From positions 1 through 23,211 of the IMG/VR virus record IMGVR_UViG_3300025532_000017: a stretch of DNA of 23,211 nt; one strand, given 5' to 3'. Below, piece after piece: positions 13,277 through 20,423 of the stretch. This DNA is from a virus. Position 1 is the first letter of the stretch. Each line of letters starts with the position of its first letter. A program made the position numbers and the translations under genes. The notes below the pieces were generated by a model. The model saw only the letters and a program-made list of their open reading frames with translations, ran no database searches and was not told the origin of the DNA.

Positions 13277-13678
13277 ATGAGCACGCTTTTTAAGTCAGAG
13301 CAATTTCGGTTTCGTCTCACGGAATGGATGCTTCGGGCGTTCGAGGAATCAAAACACCCAAGAGATCCTGATGGCAAGTTTGGTAGCGGCGGCGGTGGTG
13401 GCGGTGGTGGCGGTGGAGCCAAGAAGCCAAGAACTCCAGCTCATAACAAAAAGGGCAATGGAGAAAAAACCAAATCCAAGCTGATTGCTGCTCACGAAGC
13501 ACACAAAAAGGCTTATCAGGACTACAAGAAGGCAAACACGTTTTTTGGCAACAAGCAAAAGAAAAAAGAAGCGTTTGAAAACTACAAAAAGGCACAGATG
13601 GAGCACACCAAGGCACTTGCAGAGCATTTGTCTGGCGGTCGCCCGTTCGTGCTGAACCCTTCAAAATATGGAAAGTGA
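13277..13678 (+). CDS. Lys-rich protein with a run of ten glycines (133 aa)
   Basis: ATG at 13277 follows GGAGAA (13262-13267). Residues 27-34 (HPRDPDGKF) match the RDPDGKF motif found in various phage minor head proteins. A run of ten Gly (residues 38-47, bases 13388-13417) follows. The C-terminal two thirds are Lys/Ala-rich and helical (NYKKAQMEHTKALAEH), with repeated YKKA units at about 75, 97 and similar spacing. Base composition is more AT-rich than in neighbouring genes, which suggests separate acquisition. Position between portal and protease allows a scaffold or head accessory role; this is inference. Confidence 0.7.
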   Translation: MSTLFKSEQFRFRLTEWMLRAFEESKHPRDPDGKFGSGGGGGGGGGGAKKPRTPAHNKKGNGEKTKSKLIAAHEAHKKAYQDYKKANTFFGNKQKKKEAFENYKKAQMEHTKALAEHLSGGRPFVLNPSKYGK

Positions 13679-13682
13679 CGCC

Positions 13683-14321
13683 ATGGACAACCTTGAACGC
13701 CGCTGCGTTGCCTTGCCGTTGACGATGGAAACCCGAGACGCCGGAAAGGCGTACATCGGGGGCTATGCGGCGAAGTACAACGTACGCAGCACGATGCTTG
13801 GCACGTTCCGCGAGCAGATCATGCCGGGGGCATTCACCCGCGCTCTCAAGGAGCAGGCGCACCCCGTCGTTGCCCTGTGGAACCATGATCCCAACTACGT
13901 GCTGGGCTCAACTCGCAGCGGCACGCTGACGGTGGACACGGATGACGAGGGCATGCGGTACAGCGTTGAGGTGCCAGACACGCAGTTGGGCAGGGATCTC
14001 TCTACGCTCATCGCTCGAGGTGACGTGTGGGGCTCAAGTTTCGCATTTGTTTTAGGGCGTGGCCCAAGTGCTGAATCTTGGGACAAGGATGAAGACGGCG
14101 TTGCGCTGCGGACTGTCCACGAAGTCCAAGGCATCTACGACGTTTCTCCAGTTCTGACGCCAGCGTATGAGCAGGCCACCACTGGCGTGGCGGTTCGCAG
14201 CTATGAGCGGTTTCTACAATCGCACCGACCGGCGCTGAAGCTGCCGGAACTTCGACGGGACGCGAAGTCAGAGAAAGCGATTCGTAGGTTTCTGAGGCAG
14301 CATGGCCACAAAGTCGGGTGA
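13683..14321 (+). CDS. HK97-type prohead protease (212 aa)
   Basis: The serine protease (PF04586) matures the capsid by removing the N-terminal delta domain of the major capsid protein. Seen features: GYAAKYNVRSTMLGTFREQI and MPGAF near the start, catalytic His68 in VALWNHDPNYVLG, TRSGTLTV, and the catalytic Ser (119) in ARGDVWGSSFAF. The C-terminal region (VHEVQGIYDVSPVLTPAY) is also typical. ATG at 13683 follows GGAAAG (13670-13675); ATG at 13668 is possible but poorer and overlaps the preceding gene. A small zinc-ribbon gene overlaps its 3' end by 20 bases. Confidence 0.94.
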   Translation: MDNLERRCVALPLTMETRDAGKAYIGGYAAKYNVRSTMLGTFREQIMPGAFTRALKEQAHPVVALWNHDPNYVLGSTRSGTLTVDTDDEGMRYSVEVPDTQLGRDLSTLIARGDVWGSSFAFVLGRGPSAESWDKDEDGVALRTVHEVQGIYDVSPVLTPAYEQATTGVAVRSYERFLQSHRPALKLPELRRDAKSEKAIRRFLRQHGHKVG

Positions 14322-14478
14322 TGTTTGCGGCCACTGCCGCTCTGCACGTCTTGGCGTGTATGCGTCTGTGGAAAAGGCGAACGTCTGCACGCGGTATCTG
14401 CGGTGCCCAAACTGCCGGCACACCGCCAAGCAATGCGTGAAGTCGTGCGACATACGCCGACGCTCGTTACCTAACTAG
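14302..14478 (+). CDS. Small zinc-ribbon protein (58 aa)
   Basis: This gene is short and overlaps the protease gene by 20 bases. ATG at 14302 follows GAGG (14294-14297). Cys pairs are visible: SGDVCGHCRSARLGVY (Cys9/Cys12) and YLRCPNCRHTAKQ (Cys35/Cys38), with Cys46 and Cys50 near the basic C-terminus (CDIRRRSLPN). The two CxxC pairs and the intervening beta-like segment fit a zinc ribbon, similar in outline to Ogr/Delta-type transcription activators. It could regulate late genes. The stop lies in a palindrome (14466-14483). Confidence 0.7.
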   Translation: MATKSGDVCGHCRSARLGVYASVEKANVCTRYLRCPNCRHTAKQCVKSCDIRRRSLPN

Positions 14479-14483
14479 GTAAC
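14466..14483 (+). promoter_or_regulatory. Palindrome before the major capsid gene
   Basis: GTTACCT (14466-14472) and AGGTAAC (14477-14483) are perfect inverted repeats around AACT. A second, shorter one (TAGGT/ACCTA at 14537-14541 and 14546-14550) follows 50 bases later. No T-run is present, so a protein-binding operator or leader hairpin is more likely than a terminator. The stretch 14479-14571 before the capsid gene has no gene and ends in CAGGAG (14559-14564). Confidence 0.4.
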
Positions 14484-14571
14484 TACTCAACGCACGCAAT
14501 CTGCAAGGAGTGCCCGGCCCGGCTCTACCGTGCGAATAGGTCACCACCTACCGCACACAGGAGCCACGCAC

Positions 14572-15969
14572 ATGGCCGCCAGCAAGGTCAAGGAACTTCT
14601 CGACGAACTCGCCGCCACTCTCGCTGAGCTCGGCATGCTCGATGAAGAGGGCGCTGCGGAAGAGGAAGGCGAGAACACGGACGGCACGCCCGTTGAAGGC
14701 GAGCGATCCGCCGTTGAGGCCGTTGAGGCCCGACAGGCCAAGTACGACGCCCTGCTTGCCAAGGCCGAGCGGATCAAGGCCGCCATTGCCAAGAGCGAGG
14801 CCGCCGAGGCCCGCAAGGCCGAACTGCTCAAGGTTCTGCACCGCGCTGCACCCGTGGAGACAACCGACGTGAAGCCCCGCATTGAGCCGATTTCGACCCG
14901 TGGCTACAAGTCCGGCATTTTCGAGTCGCCCGAAATGGCGCACCGCTGCGGCCAGTGGCTCAAGGCTCACTTCGGTGACCGGAACGCCCGGCAGTGGTGC
15001 TCGGACCACCTCGGCACTGAGTACCGCGACATGGGCGGCCAGGTGAACAGCCTCGGCGGCAACCTCGTGTTTGAGGACTTCAGCAACACCATCATCCGAC
15101 TTGTCGAGAAGTTCGGCGTGGCGATGAATGTTTTTCAGAACGTCACCATGTCGAGCGATACCCTTCTCGTCCCGCGCAGATTGACGGGCGTGTCCTCGTA
15201 TTGGCTGGGTGAAAACTCCACCATCACGACGAGCGACCCGACCGCGACGATGGTGCAGCTGGTTGCCAAGAAGCTGGCGTGTGCCACGAAGGTTTCTAAC
15301 GAGTTGCTTTCCGATAACGCAATCTCTGTCGCATCGTGGCTGGCCCAGGAATACGCCACCTCGCTGTCTGCCGCCATCGACGATGCGGCGTTCAACGGAA
15401 CCGGCACCAGCACCTACGGCGGCATCCGTGGCCTCGCCCAGATTGACGATGGCACGCACACCGCTTCGATTCAGTCGGCCGCGACCGGCAACACCACGGT
15501 TGCCAGCCTGGACATTGATGACTACGTGGCCTGCCTCGCCAAGCTTCCCCGCTACGCGATCGGCACCTCGGCTTTCTACATGCACCCGAGCGTCTATCAC
15601 AACAGCGTGCAGCGTCTGATGCTGTCGAGTGGCACGGCTGGCAGCGGCACCATCGGCGCTCTGTCGGGCGGCAACACTGCGGCCAATCTCGCCCAGGGCA
15701 CACCCAACACGTTCCTTGGCCTGCCTGTGGTGTGGGTGCTCAAGATGAACTCTGCTCCCACCACTGGCCAGATCGCGGCCTACGTTGGTGACCTGTCGCT
15801 GGCCGGCATCATGGCGGTGAAGTCCGACATGCAGGTTGCGACGAGCACCGATCGCTACTTTGAAGCGGATCAGACTGCCTTCCGTGCGATTCAGCGGCTC
15901 GACATCAATGTGCATTCGCTCGGCTCAACCACCGAAGCCGGCCCGGTTGTGGCTCTCAAGCTCGCCTGA
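14572..15969 (+). CDS. Major capsid protein, HK97 fold (465 aa)
   Basis: ATG at 14572 follows CAGGAG. The first about 110 residues are an acidic/alanine-rich coiled coil (VKELLDELAATLAELGMLDE, then KYDALLAKAERIKAAIAKSE) typical of the delta scaffolding domain cut off by the prohead protease. The mature part follows (GGNLVFEDFSNTIIRLVEKF, TLLVPRRLTGVSSYWLGENS, KLACATKVSNELLSDNAISV, then DDAAFNGTGTSTYGGIRGL). Strand and loop order, including the E-loop and P-domain stretches, fits PF05065. The ending GPVVALKLA is also typical. The length of 465 aa is slightly long for the family, mainly because of the long N-terminal scaffold domain. Confidence 0.95.
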   Translation: MAASKVKELLDELAATLAELGMLDEEGAAEEEGENTDGTPVEGERSAVEAVEARQAKYDALLAKAERIKAAIAKSEAAEARKAELLKVLHRAAPVETTDVKPRIEPISTRGYKSGIFESPEMAHRCGQWLKAHFGDRNARQWCSDHLGTEYRDMGGQVNSLGGNLVFEDFSNTIIRLVEKFGVAMNVFQNVTMSSDTLLVPRRLTGVSSYWLGENSTITTSDPTATMVQLVAKKLACATKVSNELLSDNAISVASWLAQEYATSLSAAIDDAAFNGTGTSTYGGIRGLAQIDDGTHTASIQSAATGNTTVASLDIDDYVACLAKLPRYAIGTSAFYMHPSVYHNSVQRLMLSSGTAGSGTIGALSGGNTAANLAQGTPNTFLGLPVVWVLKMNSAPTTGQIAAYVGDLSLAGIMAVKSDMQVATSTDRYFEADQTAFRAIQRLDINVHSLGSTTEAGPVVALKLA

Positions 15970-16003
15970 ACCTGACTCACCCTTCCCTGGAGAACTTTGA
16001 ACC

Positions 16004-16435
16004 ATGAACCATGCCAGCGGTAATAAGAGCGTGACGAAGGCTGCGGCGAGCGTCGCGGCTTCGGCCACGCACTCGCACGAGATCGACACGCTCGGTTTCA
16101 AGTATGCGGCCATTGACGTGATCTTTAGCCCGTTCACGTCTGCCACGTCGGCTTACGCCAGCGTGCTGAAGGTGCAAGAGTCGGACGCCAGCGGCTCAGG
16201 CCAGGCTGACATCAGCGGCCTTTCGGTGACGGCTGGTGCCGGCAGCACAACCGGCGCGAACGTCGGTGCTGTGGCTCGGTTCAACATCGACCTGCGTGGC
16301 CGCAAGCGCTACCTGACGGTTGTGACGAGCCCCGGCAACACGGTGGCGGTTGTTACCAACGCCCGGCTGACCAAGGCTGAGCAGGCTGCGTACGACGCCA
16401 CCACGGCCAACGTGAACGACTACAAGTCGCTCTGA
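16004..16435 (+). CDS. Putative head decoration or accessory virion protein (143 aa)
   Basis: ATG at 16004 lies 34 bases after the capsid stop; TGGAGAA (15988-15994) is the likely ribosome-binding site. The protein is Ser/Thr/Ala-rich with beta-type segments (EIDTLGFKYAAIDVIFSPFT, YASVLKVQESDASGSGQADI, GRKRYLTVVTSPGNTVAVVT). Position directly after the capsid gene and before the terminator indicates a virion protein made at high level, and decoration proteins often occupy this slot. I do not recognise a named family. Confidence 0.7.
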   Translation: MNHASGNKSVTKAAASVAASATHSHEIDTLGFKYAAIDVIFSPFTSATSAYASVLKVQESDASGSGQADISGLSVTAGAGSTTGANVGAVARFNIDLRGRKRYLTVVTSPGNTVAVVTNARLTKAEQAAYDATTANVNDYKSL

Positions 16436-16453
16436 CGCTTGACGCCAATAGTA

Positions 16454-16504
16454 AAACGCCCAAGAGCGGGCGGCTGGGTTCGCCCGGCCGCCCGTTTGGC
16501 GTTT
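16454..16504 (+). terminator. Strong rho-independent-type terminator after the capsid module
   Basis: GGGCGGC (16468-16474) pairs with GCCGCCC (16487-16493), continued by T-G and GGG/CCC around a TTCG loop (16479-16482), and outward by C16467-G16494. An outer pair, AAACGCC (16454-16460) with GGCGTTT (16498-16504), surrounds it. A short T-run (16495-16497) follows the main stem. It separates capsid and decoration genes from the connector genes. Confidence 0.8.
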
Positions 16505-16518
16505 ACCAAGGAGCACTT

Positions 16519-17280
16519 GTGAAGTTTCGCGTTGGCAACATCGAGCACGATCTGCGAGTTGAAGCGGCGTTCTCTGTACCCCGCTTAGGCTTTCAAGACA
16601 ACTTCTTCTGCACGATGCAGTCGCTGCTTCCGCTGAACATTCGCCCTACGAAGTTCACGGGTGCCTTTTGGGAACAGTGCCTAGATCGCGTCCTGCTGGA
16701 CATGATTGAACGCACCGACTGGGTTCTGGTGGTGGACTTCGACAGCGTGTACGAGGCCGACACCATCCAGCGGCTGATGACGGCGGCCCTGATCAGCGGG
16801 TATGACGCCGTGGCCCCGCTGCAGACTAAGAGAGACGAGGGCGTGCCTATGTTCACGCCCGAGGGCCACGACGGCACCATTGGAACCGTGCAACTGCCAA
16901 ACGCATGGTTTGAGGCGGTGATTCAGCCCGTTGAAACTGCCCACTTTGGCTGCACGCTCATTCGCTCGTCAGCACTCAAGCGGACGGCAACGCCTTGGTT
17001 TCTCGGCACGCCCCGGCCGGATGGGCACTGGGGTGACGCCCCTGCCGGCGAAGTGACGCGGACAGATCCGGATATTCACTTCTGGCGGCAGTTCAAGGCC
17101 GCCGGCAACACGCTTGGCATCGCCCCGCAGGTGGCGATTGGCCACGCGGAACTCAAGTTCACTTGGCCGGGAAGAGACCTCAAACCCGTCTACCAATCGC
17201 CTAGCGACTACTGGAACAAGGGTGGCCGCAGGCCGCCCGAGGCGTGGGGAAGCATCGAGCACGGAGAAATGAACGCATGA
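16519..17280 (+). CDS. Glycosyltransferase-like (GT-A) protein inside the head module (253 aa)
   Basis: GTG at 16519 follows AAGGAG (16508-16513). DWVLVVDFDSVYEADTIQRL carries a D-F-D triplet (residues 73-75) after a beta strand, the DxD signature of GT-A enzymes. The C-terminal half (VETAHFGCTLIRSSALKR, DPDIHFWRQFKAAGNTLGIA, VAIGHAELKF) resembles the acceptor-side part and a late His used for metal binding in such folds. A phage glycosyltransferase encoded between head and connector genes is a good candidate for glycosylating virion proteins. Two other glycosyltransferase-like genes lie at 2923 and 3689. It overlaps the next gene by four bases. Confidence 0.78.
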   Translation: MKFRVGNIEHDLRVEAAFSVPRLGFQDNFFCTMQSLLPLNIRPTKFTGAFWEQCLDRVLLDMIERTDWVLVVDFDSVYEADTIQRLMTAALISGYDAVAPLQTKRDEGVPMFTPEGHDGTIGTVQLPNAWFEAVIQPVETAHFGCTLIRSSALKRTATPWFLGTPRPDGHWGDAPAGEVTRTDPDIHFWRQFKAAGNTLGIAPQVAIGHAELKFTWPGRDLKPVYQSPSDYWNKGGRRPPEAWGSIEHGEMNA

Positions 17281-17492
17281 GAGATGACCAAGCCCGTATC
17301 CGGTTCGTGCGGCCCTACCAAGCGTACAGGCGTGGTGACGTGATCGTGATGGACAAAGGGCCTGCCAAGAGCCTTGTGCTGCATGGCTACGCCGTCAATC
17401 ACGTTGAGGAGCAGCCATTGCTTGAGGTGGCGACCGTTGAGCACCGCGACGTGGAAACCGCAGACGCACCGCGTAGGAGAAAGCGCCGATGA
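17277..17492 (+). CDS. Small basic hypothetical protein (71 aa)
   Basis: ATG at 17277 overlaps the previous stop as ATGA. The first half is beta-like (ARIRFVRPYQAYRRGDVIVM, then DKGPAKSLVLHGYAVNHVEE), ending in a basic tail (DAPRRRKRR). Small proteins of this kind (RFvRpYqaYrrGDViv) are common directly before head-tail connector genes, but no function is assigned. The stop overlaps the connector start by four bases. Confidence 0.72.
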   Translation: MRDDQARIRFVRPYQAYRRGDVIVMDKGPAKSLVLHGYAVNHVEEQPLLEVATVEHRDVETADAPRRRKRR

Positions 17493-18169
17493 GATACCGC
17501 AGCCTCGTACGTGCCACTGAGCCGGCCAGCAACCCGGTGACGCTGGCAGAGGCAAAACTGCACCTACGCATTGACTCCACCGACGACGACGCCCTCATTG
17601 GCAACCTCGTCACGGCGGCTACCCGCTGGGCAGAGGACTACTGCGACCGGACGTTTTGCAATACGCGGTGGCAGATGCGGGTGGATTCGTTCTACGGGGC
17701 CATCGGAAGCCCTGTGCAGTTCGGGTTGAAGGCGGACGGCAACAACATTGAAGGCCGGCAAGGCACCGTGCCGCAGTTGGATCTGGAGTTGCCACGTCCG
17801 CCGATGGTGACGGCCGGCACGGCCACCGCCGTCACGATCACGTACACGCCCGCCGTGAGCGGCACCACGGCCACACTGGACGCCACAACCTACCGAGTGG
17901 ACCGTCAGGCCACGCCGGGGGTTTGTCGGCCGCTATACGGCCAGACGTGGCCCTCGCACCTCGTGGACCAGAACAGCGTCACTGTAACGTGGTGGGCTGG
18001 CTACTCCGCAGACGGCACGAGCGTCCCGGCCCCAGTTAAGTCCGCGATCTTGATGATCGTTTCGCACCTGTGGAGCAACCGTGACGCAGCCCAAGAATCG
18101 GCTTTGAACGAAGTGCCTTTTGGCGTCAAGGCGATGCTCGACACGCTGCGGTGGGGGAGTTATCGCTGA
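17489..18169 (+). CDS. Head-tail connector (adaptor) protein, gp6-like (226 aa)
   Basis: The N-terminus PVTLAEAKLHLRIDSTDDDA LIGNLVTAATRWAEDYCDR is the hallmark of the phage head-tail connector family (PF05135, HK97 gp6 / phiE125 gp8), which forms a ring under the portal. The middle part is beta-rich (TAGTATAVTITYTPAVSG) and the end has a helix (PAPVKSAILMIVSHLWSNRD) followed by the typical ALNEVPFGVKAMLDTLRWG. ATG at 17489 overlaps the upstream stop. The next gene starts on its stop codon (TGATG). Confidence 0.92.
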   Translation: MRYRSLVRATEPASNPVTLAEAKLHLRIDSTDDDALIGNLVTAATRWAEDYCDRTFCNTRWQMRVDSFYGAIGSPVQFGLKADGNNIEGRQGTVPQLDLELPRPPMVTAGTATAVTITYTPAVSGTTATLDATTYRVDRQATPGVCRPLYGQTWPSHLVDQNSVTVTWWAGYSADGTSVPAPVKSAILMIVSHLWSNRDAAQESALNEVPFGVKAMLDTLRWGSYR

Positions 18170-18759
18170 TGACGCTTCCGGCTGGAAAAATGTGGACCCG
18201 CGTGACGATTCAGCAACCGTCTCCAACTGCGAACGAAGTTGGCGAGCCGGTGCTGACGTGGTCAACCTTCGCCACCGTGTGGGCTGACGTGCAGCCGCTG
18301 TCGGCTCGAGAGACTGAGCGGTACGCCGAAGCAATTGGCTTTATGAGCCACAAGGTTCAAATTCGTTATCTTAACGGGCTCACGTCAGCCATGCGGATTG
18401 TGTACCGAACCAGAGTTCTTGAGATCGGCCAGATAACGGAACAGGACAGGCTATGGCGTCAGGAAATAATCTGCACTGAAAAAAGGGACGCATCTTTCGT
18501 ACCCACTGTCCCATCTGCTCCAGTGATTGAGGAGGCTAAAGACGAAGGGCCCATTTCTTGGACAACTCCCAGTGATGGCGGCTCTGCTCTCACGTCATAC
18601 AAGCTCTACAGAAACGGTGCGCAGGTCGAGCCTGACGACCTAAACAATCCGTGGACGCAATCTAGTTGGGATACGTATGCAGTCGGGTCCGTAATGCAAG
18701 TCCGCGCCGTAAACGCCGTTGGCGACGGGCCGCTTTCAAATCCGGTTACGGTGTCATGA
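18169..18759 (+). CDS. Head-tail stopper protein fused to a fibronectin type III domain (196 aa)
   Basis: Residues 1-105 match the SPP1 gp16 / HK97 gp7-like head closure family (PF05521): VTIQQPSPTANEVGEPVLTW, WADVQPLSARETERYAEAIG, KVQIRYLNGLTSAMRIVYRT, ILEIGQIT-like and QEIICTE. These proteins are usually about 110 aa. Here residues 113-196 add a fibronectin type III domain (PSAPVIEEAKDEGPISWTTP, SDGGSALTSYKLYRNG, VMQVRAVNAVGDGPLSNPVT). The added domain probably lies on the neck exterior and may bind host surface glycans. ATG at 18169 shares a base with the upstream stop. Confidence 0.9.
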   Translation: MTLPAGKMWTRVTIQQPSPTANEVGEPVLTWSTFATVWADVQPLSARETERYAEAIGFMSHKVQIRYLNGLTSAMRIVYRTRVLEIGQITEQDRLWRQEIICTEKRDASFVPTVPSAPVIEEAKDEGPISWTTPSDGGSALTSYKLYRNGAQVEPDDLNNPWTQSSWDTYAVGSVMQVRAVNAVGDGPLSNPVTVS

Positions 18760-18769
18760 GAAACACGCC

Positions 18770-19192
18770 ATGAGCCTTCCCGAAGCACCAGAAGCTTTTC
18801 TGTACGCCCGGCTGACGAGCCAGACGGCTGTATCGTCGCTCATCAGCACGCGAGTGTATCCGCTCATTGCCCCACAGGGCACGCCCCTGCCGCTTGTCGT
18901 GTACCAGCGGACTGCGGTGGAGCGTCCGCAGTCGCTCGCCGGCAACGTCGGCAATCCCGTGGTGACGCTGCAGCTGACCACCTACGGCACGTCGTACACG
19001 TCTGTGAAGTCTATTGCTCGAGCGGTACGCCTGGCGGTGGACGGCTGGACGGGCACGACGGCAGGCGTGACGATCCAGCGGAGCACGCTACAGACTGAGG
19101 CCGATGGCGTGGACTTGCCTGCCGATGACCAGATGCTGCCGTACTACTCGGTACAGCAAACGTTTGATTTCCGAATCAATGAGGCGACGTAA
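18770..19192 (+). CDS. Tail completion/terminator protein, DUF3168-like (140 aa)
   Basis: ATG at 18770 gives a protein with the DUF3168 pattern: EAFLYARLTSQTAVSSLIST RVYPLIAPQGTPLPLVVYQR, then VVTLQLTTYGTSYTSVKSIA and a final YYSVQQTFDFRI. Members (PF11367, HK97 gp10-neighbourhood) cap the tail tube and join it to the head. Size and position after the stopper and before a gp10-type protein fit. The ribosome-binding site is weak (GAGAAA, 18758-18763), and the preceding stop is close, so translational coupling is likely. The next ATG uses the last base of the TAA. Confidence 0.88.
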   Translation: MSLPEAPEAFLYARLTSQTAVSSLISTRVYPLIAPQGTPLPLVVYQRTAVERPQSLAGNVGNPVVTLQLTTYGTSYTSVKSIARAVRLAVDGWTGTTAGVTIQRSTLQTEADGVDLPADDQMLPYYSVQQTFDFRINEAT

Positions 19193-19644
19193 TGGCACGC
19201 GAAGTCACGTTCAAGATCAACACGACCCAGAAGGATGCCCGCTGGCTCAAAGAAAAGGCGTTGGCTGCGGCCTTTCAGGTTGAGCCGTCTGAGGTGGTGG
19301 AGGCCGTAGAGCACGCACTGCAGCCTGCCCTGTGGGCTCTTCGCAAGAACGTCTCAACGGTCAAGGCTCGCACTGGCAGGCTTCGTGCATCGCCTGGGAC
19401 TGTGGTGCGGAAATATGGTGGCAAGTCCAGGCTCACGGTTGTGGGACTTGTTGGCTACAAGTCAGGCGTGGCCCCGCACAGCCCGTACCTAGAACTTGGC
19501 ACGCCCCCTCGTGCAGGCCGTGGGAAAGTTGTGGCCCGCCGGTTTGCGTGGCTGGCCTACTACCAGAACAAGGCGGCCATGAAGGCAACACTTCAAGCCA
19601 ACCTTGAAGCCGTCATGCAGAATGCCATTGACGGCGTCGAGTAA
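19192..19644 (+). CDS. HK97 gp10-like tail/head-tail joining protein (150 aa)
   Basis: ATG at 19192 overlaps the previous stop by one base. The features ALQPALWALRKNVSTVKART GRLRASPGTVVRK, VGYKSGVAPHSPYLELGTPP and the final helix (KAAMKATLQANLEAVMQNAI) match the HK97 gp10-type tail completion proteins (PF04883), with the conserved GxxHxxxLExGT-like stretch (APHSPYLELGT). Its partner genes flank it in the normal order: connector, stopper, this pair, then tail tube. The 75-base gap downstream contains a hairpin before the tail tube gene. Confidence 0.88.
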   Translation: MAREVTFKINTTQKDARWLKEKALAAAFQVEPSEVVEAVEHALQPALWALRKNVSTVKARTGRLRASPGTVVRKYGGKSRLTVVGLVGYKSGVAPHSPYLELGTPPRAGRGKVVARRFAWLAYYQNKAAMKATLQANLEAVMQNAIDGVE

Positions 19645-19675
19645 CTGCAAGGGTTGCCACGTCGTGGCCTAGTTT

Positions 19676-19705
19676 GTGAGTAGGGCTTTGCCGCCCGCAA
19701 CTCAC
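19676..19705 (+). promoter_or_regulatory. Hairpin in the leader of the tail-tube gene
   Basis: GTGAGT (19676-19681) pairs with ACTCAC (19700-19705) and GGGC (19683-19686) with GCCC (19693-19696). It stands just before AGGAGAGG (19707-19714) and ATG 19720. No T-run follows, so it is more likely an mRNA leader or stabilising structure for a highly expressed gene than a terminator. Confidence 0.45.
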
Positions 19706-19719
19706 TAGGAGAGGCCACA

Positions 19720-20052
19720 ATGCCAGCCGATTCGCAAGGCACAAACTTCGTTTTTGGCGGTTCGACCTACACCGTCACCAGCGTCACCGTCACCCCCGGC
19801 GGCGATCTCCTAGATTTCACGCACTTGGGCGTTGCCAGCGGCAAGAATCGCCTGTACCAAACGCCTGCCTTGCGAGATGACGAGATTAGCATTGAGTGCT
19901 TCGCGGCCACCAACTCAACGGTGACGATTGGAAGCACTGGCACGCTAAGTCTCGCAAGCGTGGCCTACACCGCCACCGTTTCTTCCGTGAGCGTTTCGTA
20001 CGCCGTGGGCGAGCTCGTCAAAACCAGCTACACCTTCAAAGTGCAGTCGTAA
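19720..20052 (+). CDS. Tail tube-type protein, first of two related genes (110 aa)
   Basis: ATG at 19720 follows AGGAG. The protein is beta-rich: GTNFVFGGSTYTVTSVTVTP GGDLLDFTHLG, ending in SSVSVSYAVGELVKTSYTFK. The FGGSTYTVTSV start, the central LRDDEISIECF and the end VKTSYTFKVQ fit phage major tail proteins and resemble the following 117-aa protein. Such proteins polymerise into the tail tube. With 110 aa it is short for the family. Two consecutive tube-like proteins are noted as a finding. Confidence 0.75.
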   Translation: MPADSQGTNFVFGGSTYTVTSVTVTPGGDLLDFTHLGVASGKNRLYQTPALRDDEISIECFAATNSTVTIGSTGTLSLASVAYTATVSSVSVSYAVGELVKTSYTFKVQS

Positions 20053-20067
20053 CGACGGGAGGCCGTC

Positions 20068-20421
20068 GTGGCGTTTGTCTCGCAAGGCACGACCGTCACT
20101 TGGAGAAGCACTGCGCTCTCTGAGGTGGTTTCTGTCTCGGTTGATGGCGTGTCTTCGGACGTTGTTGAGATAACGTCCAAGTCCTACCAAGGACGAGACA
20201 AGCGGTTTCGATCCGCAGACGGCGACTATGGCACCGTCACCGTGCGATGTCGTGGCACAGCGTCAATGAATACGTCGTACGTCACGACCACGGGCGCTCT
20301 TTCAATCATTGCGCCTGGTGCGACGTGGACTTCAAGCAAGTCCATCCTTCAGTCGCTTGCCTGGAATGCTAGCGTAGGCGAACTGCAGGAATGGACTGCA
20401 GTGTTCAAGATCACGGAGTAG
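20068..20421 (+). CDS. Tail tube-type protein, second of two related genes (117 aa)
   Basis: GTG at 20068 follows GGGAGG (20057-20062). The pattern parallels the preceding protein: FVSQGTTVTWRSTALSEVVS VSVDGVSSDVVEITSK, then YGTVTVRCRG and an ending LQEWTAVFKITE. SVDGVSSDVVEITSKS is typical of phage tail tube proteins that begin with a substrate-like strand pair. It may be the main tube protein or a neck/decoration variant. The tail chaperone gene starts after a two-base gap. Confidence 0.75.
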   Translation: MAFVSQGTTVTWRSTALSEVVSVSVDGVSSDVVEITSKSYQGRDKRFRSADGDYGTVTVRCRGTASMNTSYVTTTGALSIIAPGATWTSSKSILQSLAWNASVGELQEWTAVFKITE

Positions 20422-20423
20422 CT

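Noticed and set aside
12247-13422. Reverse-strand frame (391 codons) with a polyproline start
   Set aside because: It is the shadow of the portal gene and the glycine run; no ribosome-binding site or family motif is seen.
14548-15915. Reverse-strand frame (455 codons) opposite the capsid gene
   Set aside because: It mirrors the third-position GC bias of the capsid gene, and the + strand protein is clearly real.
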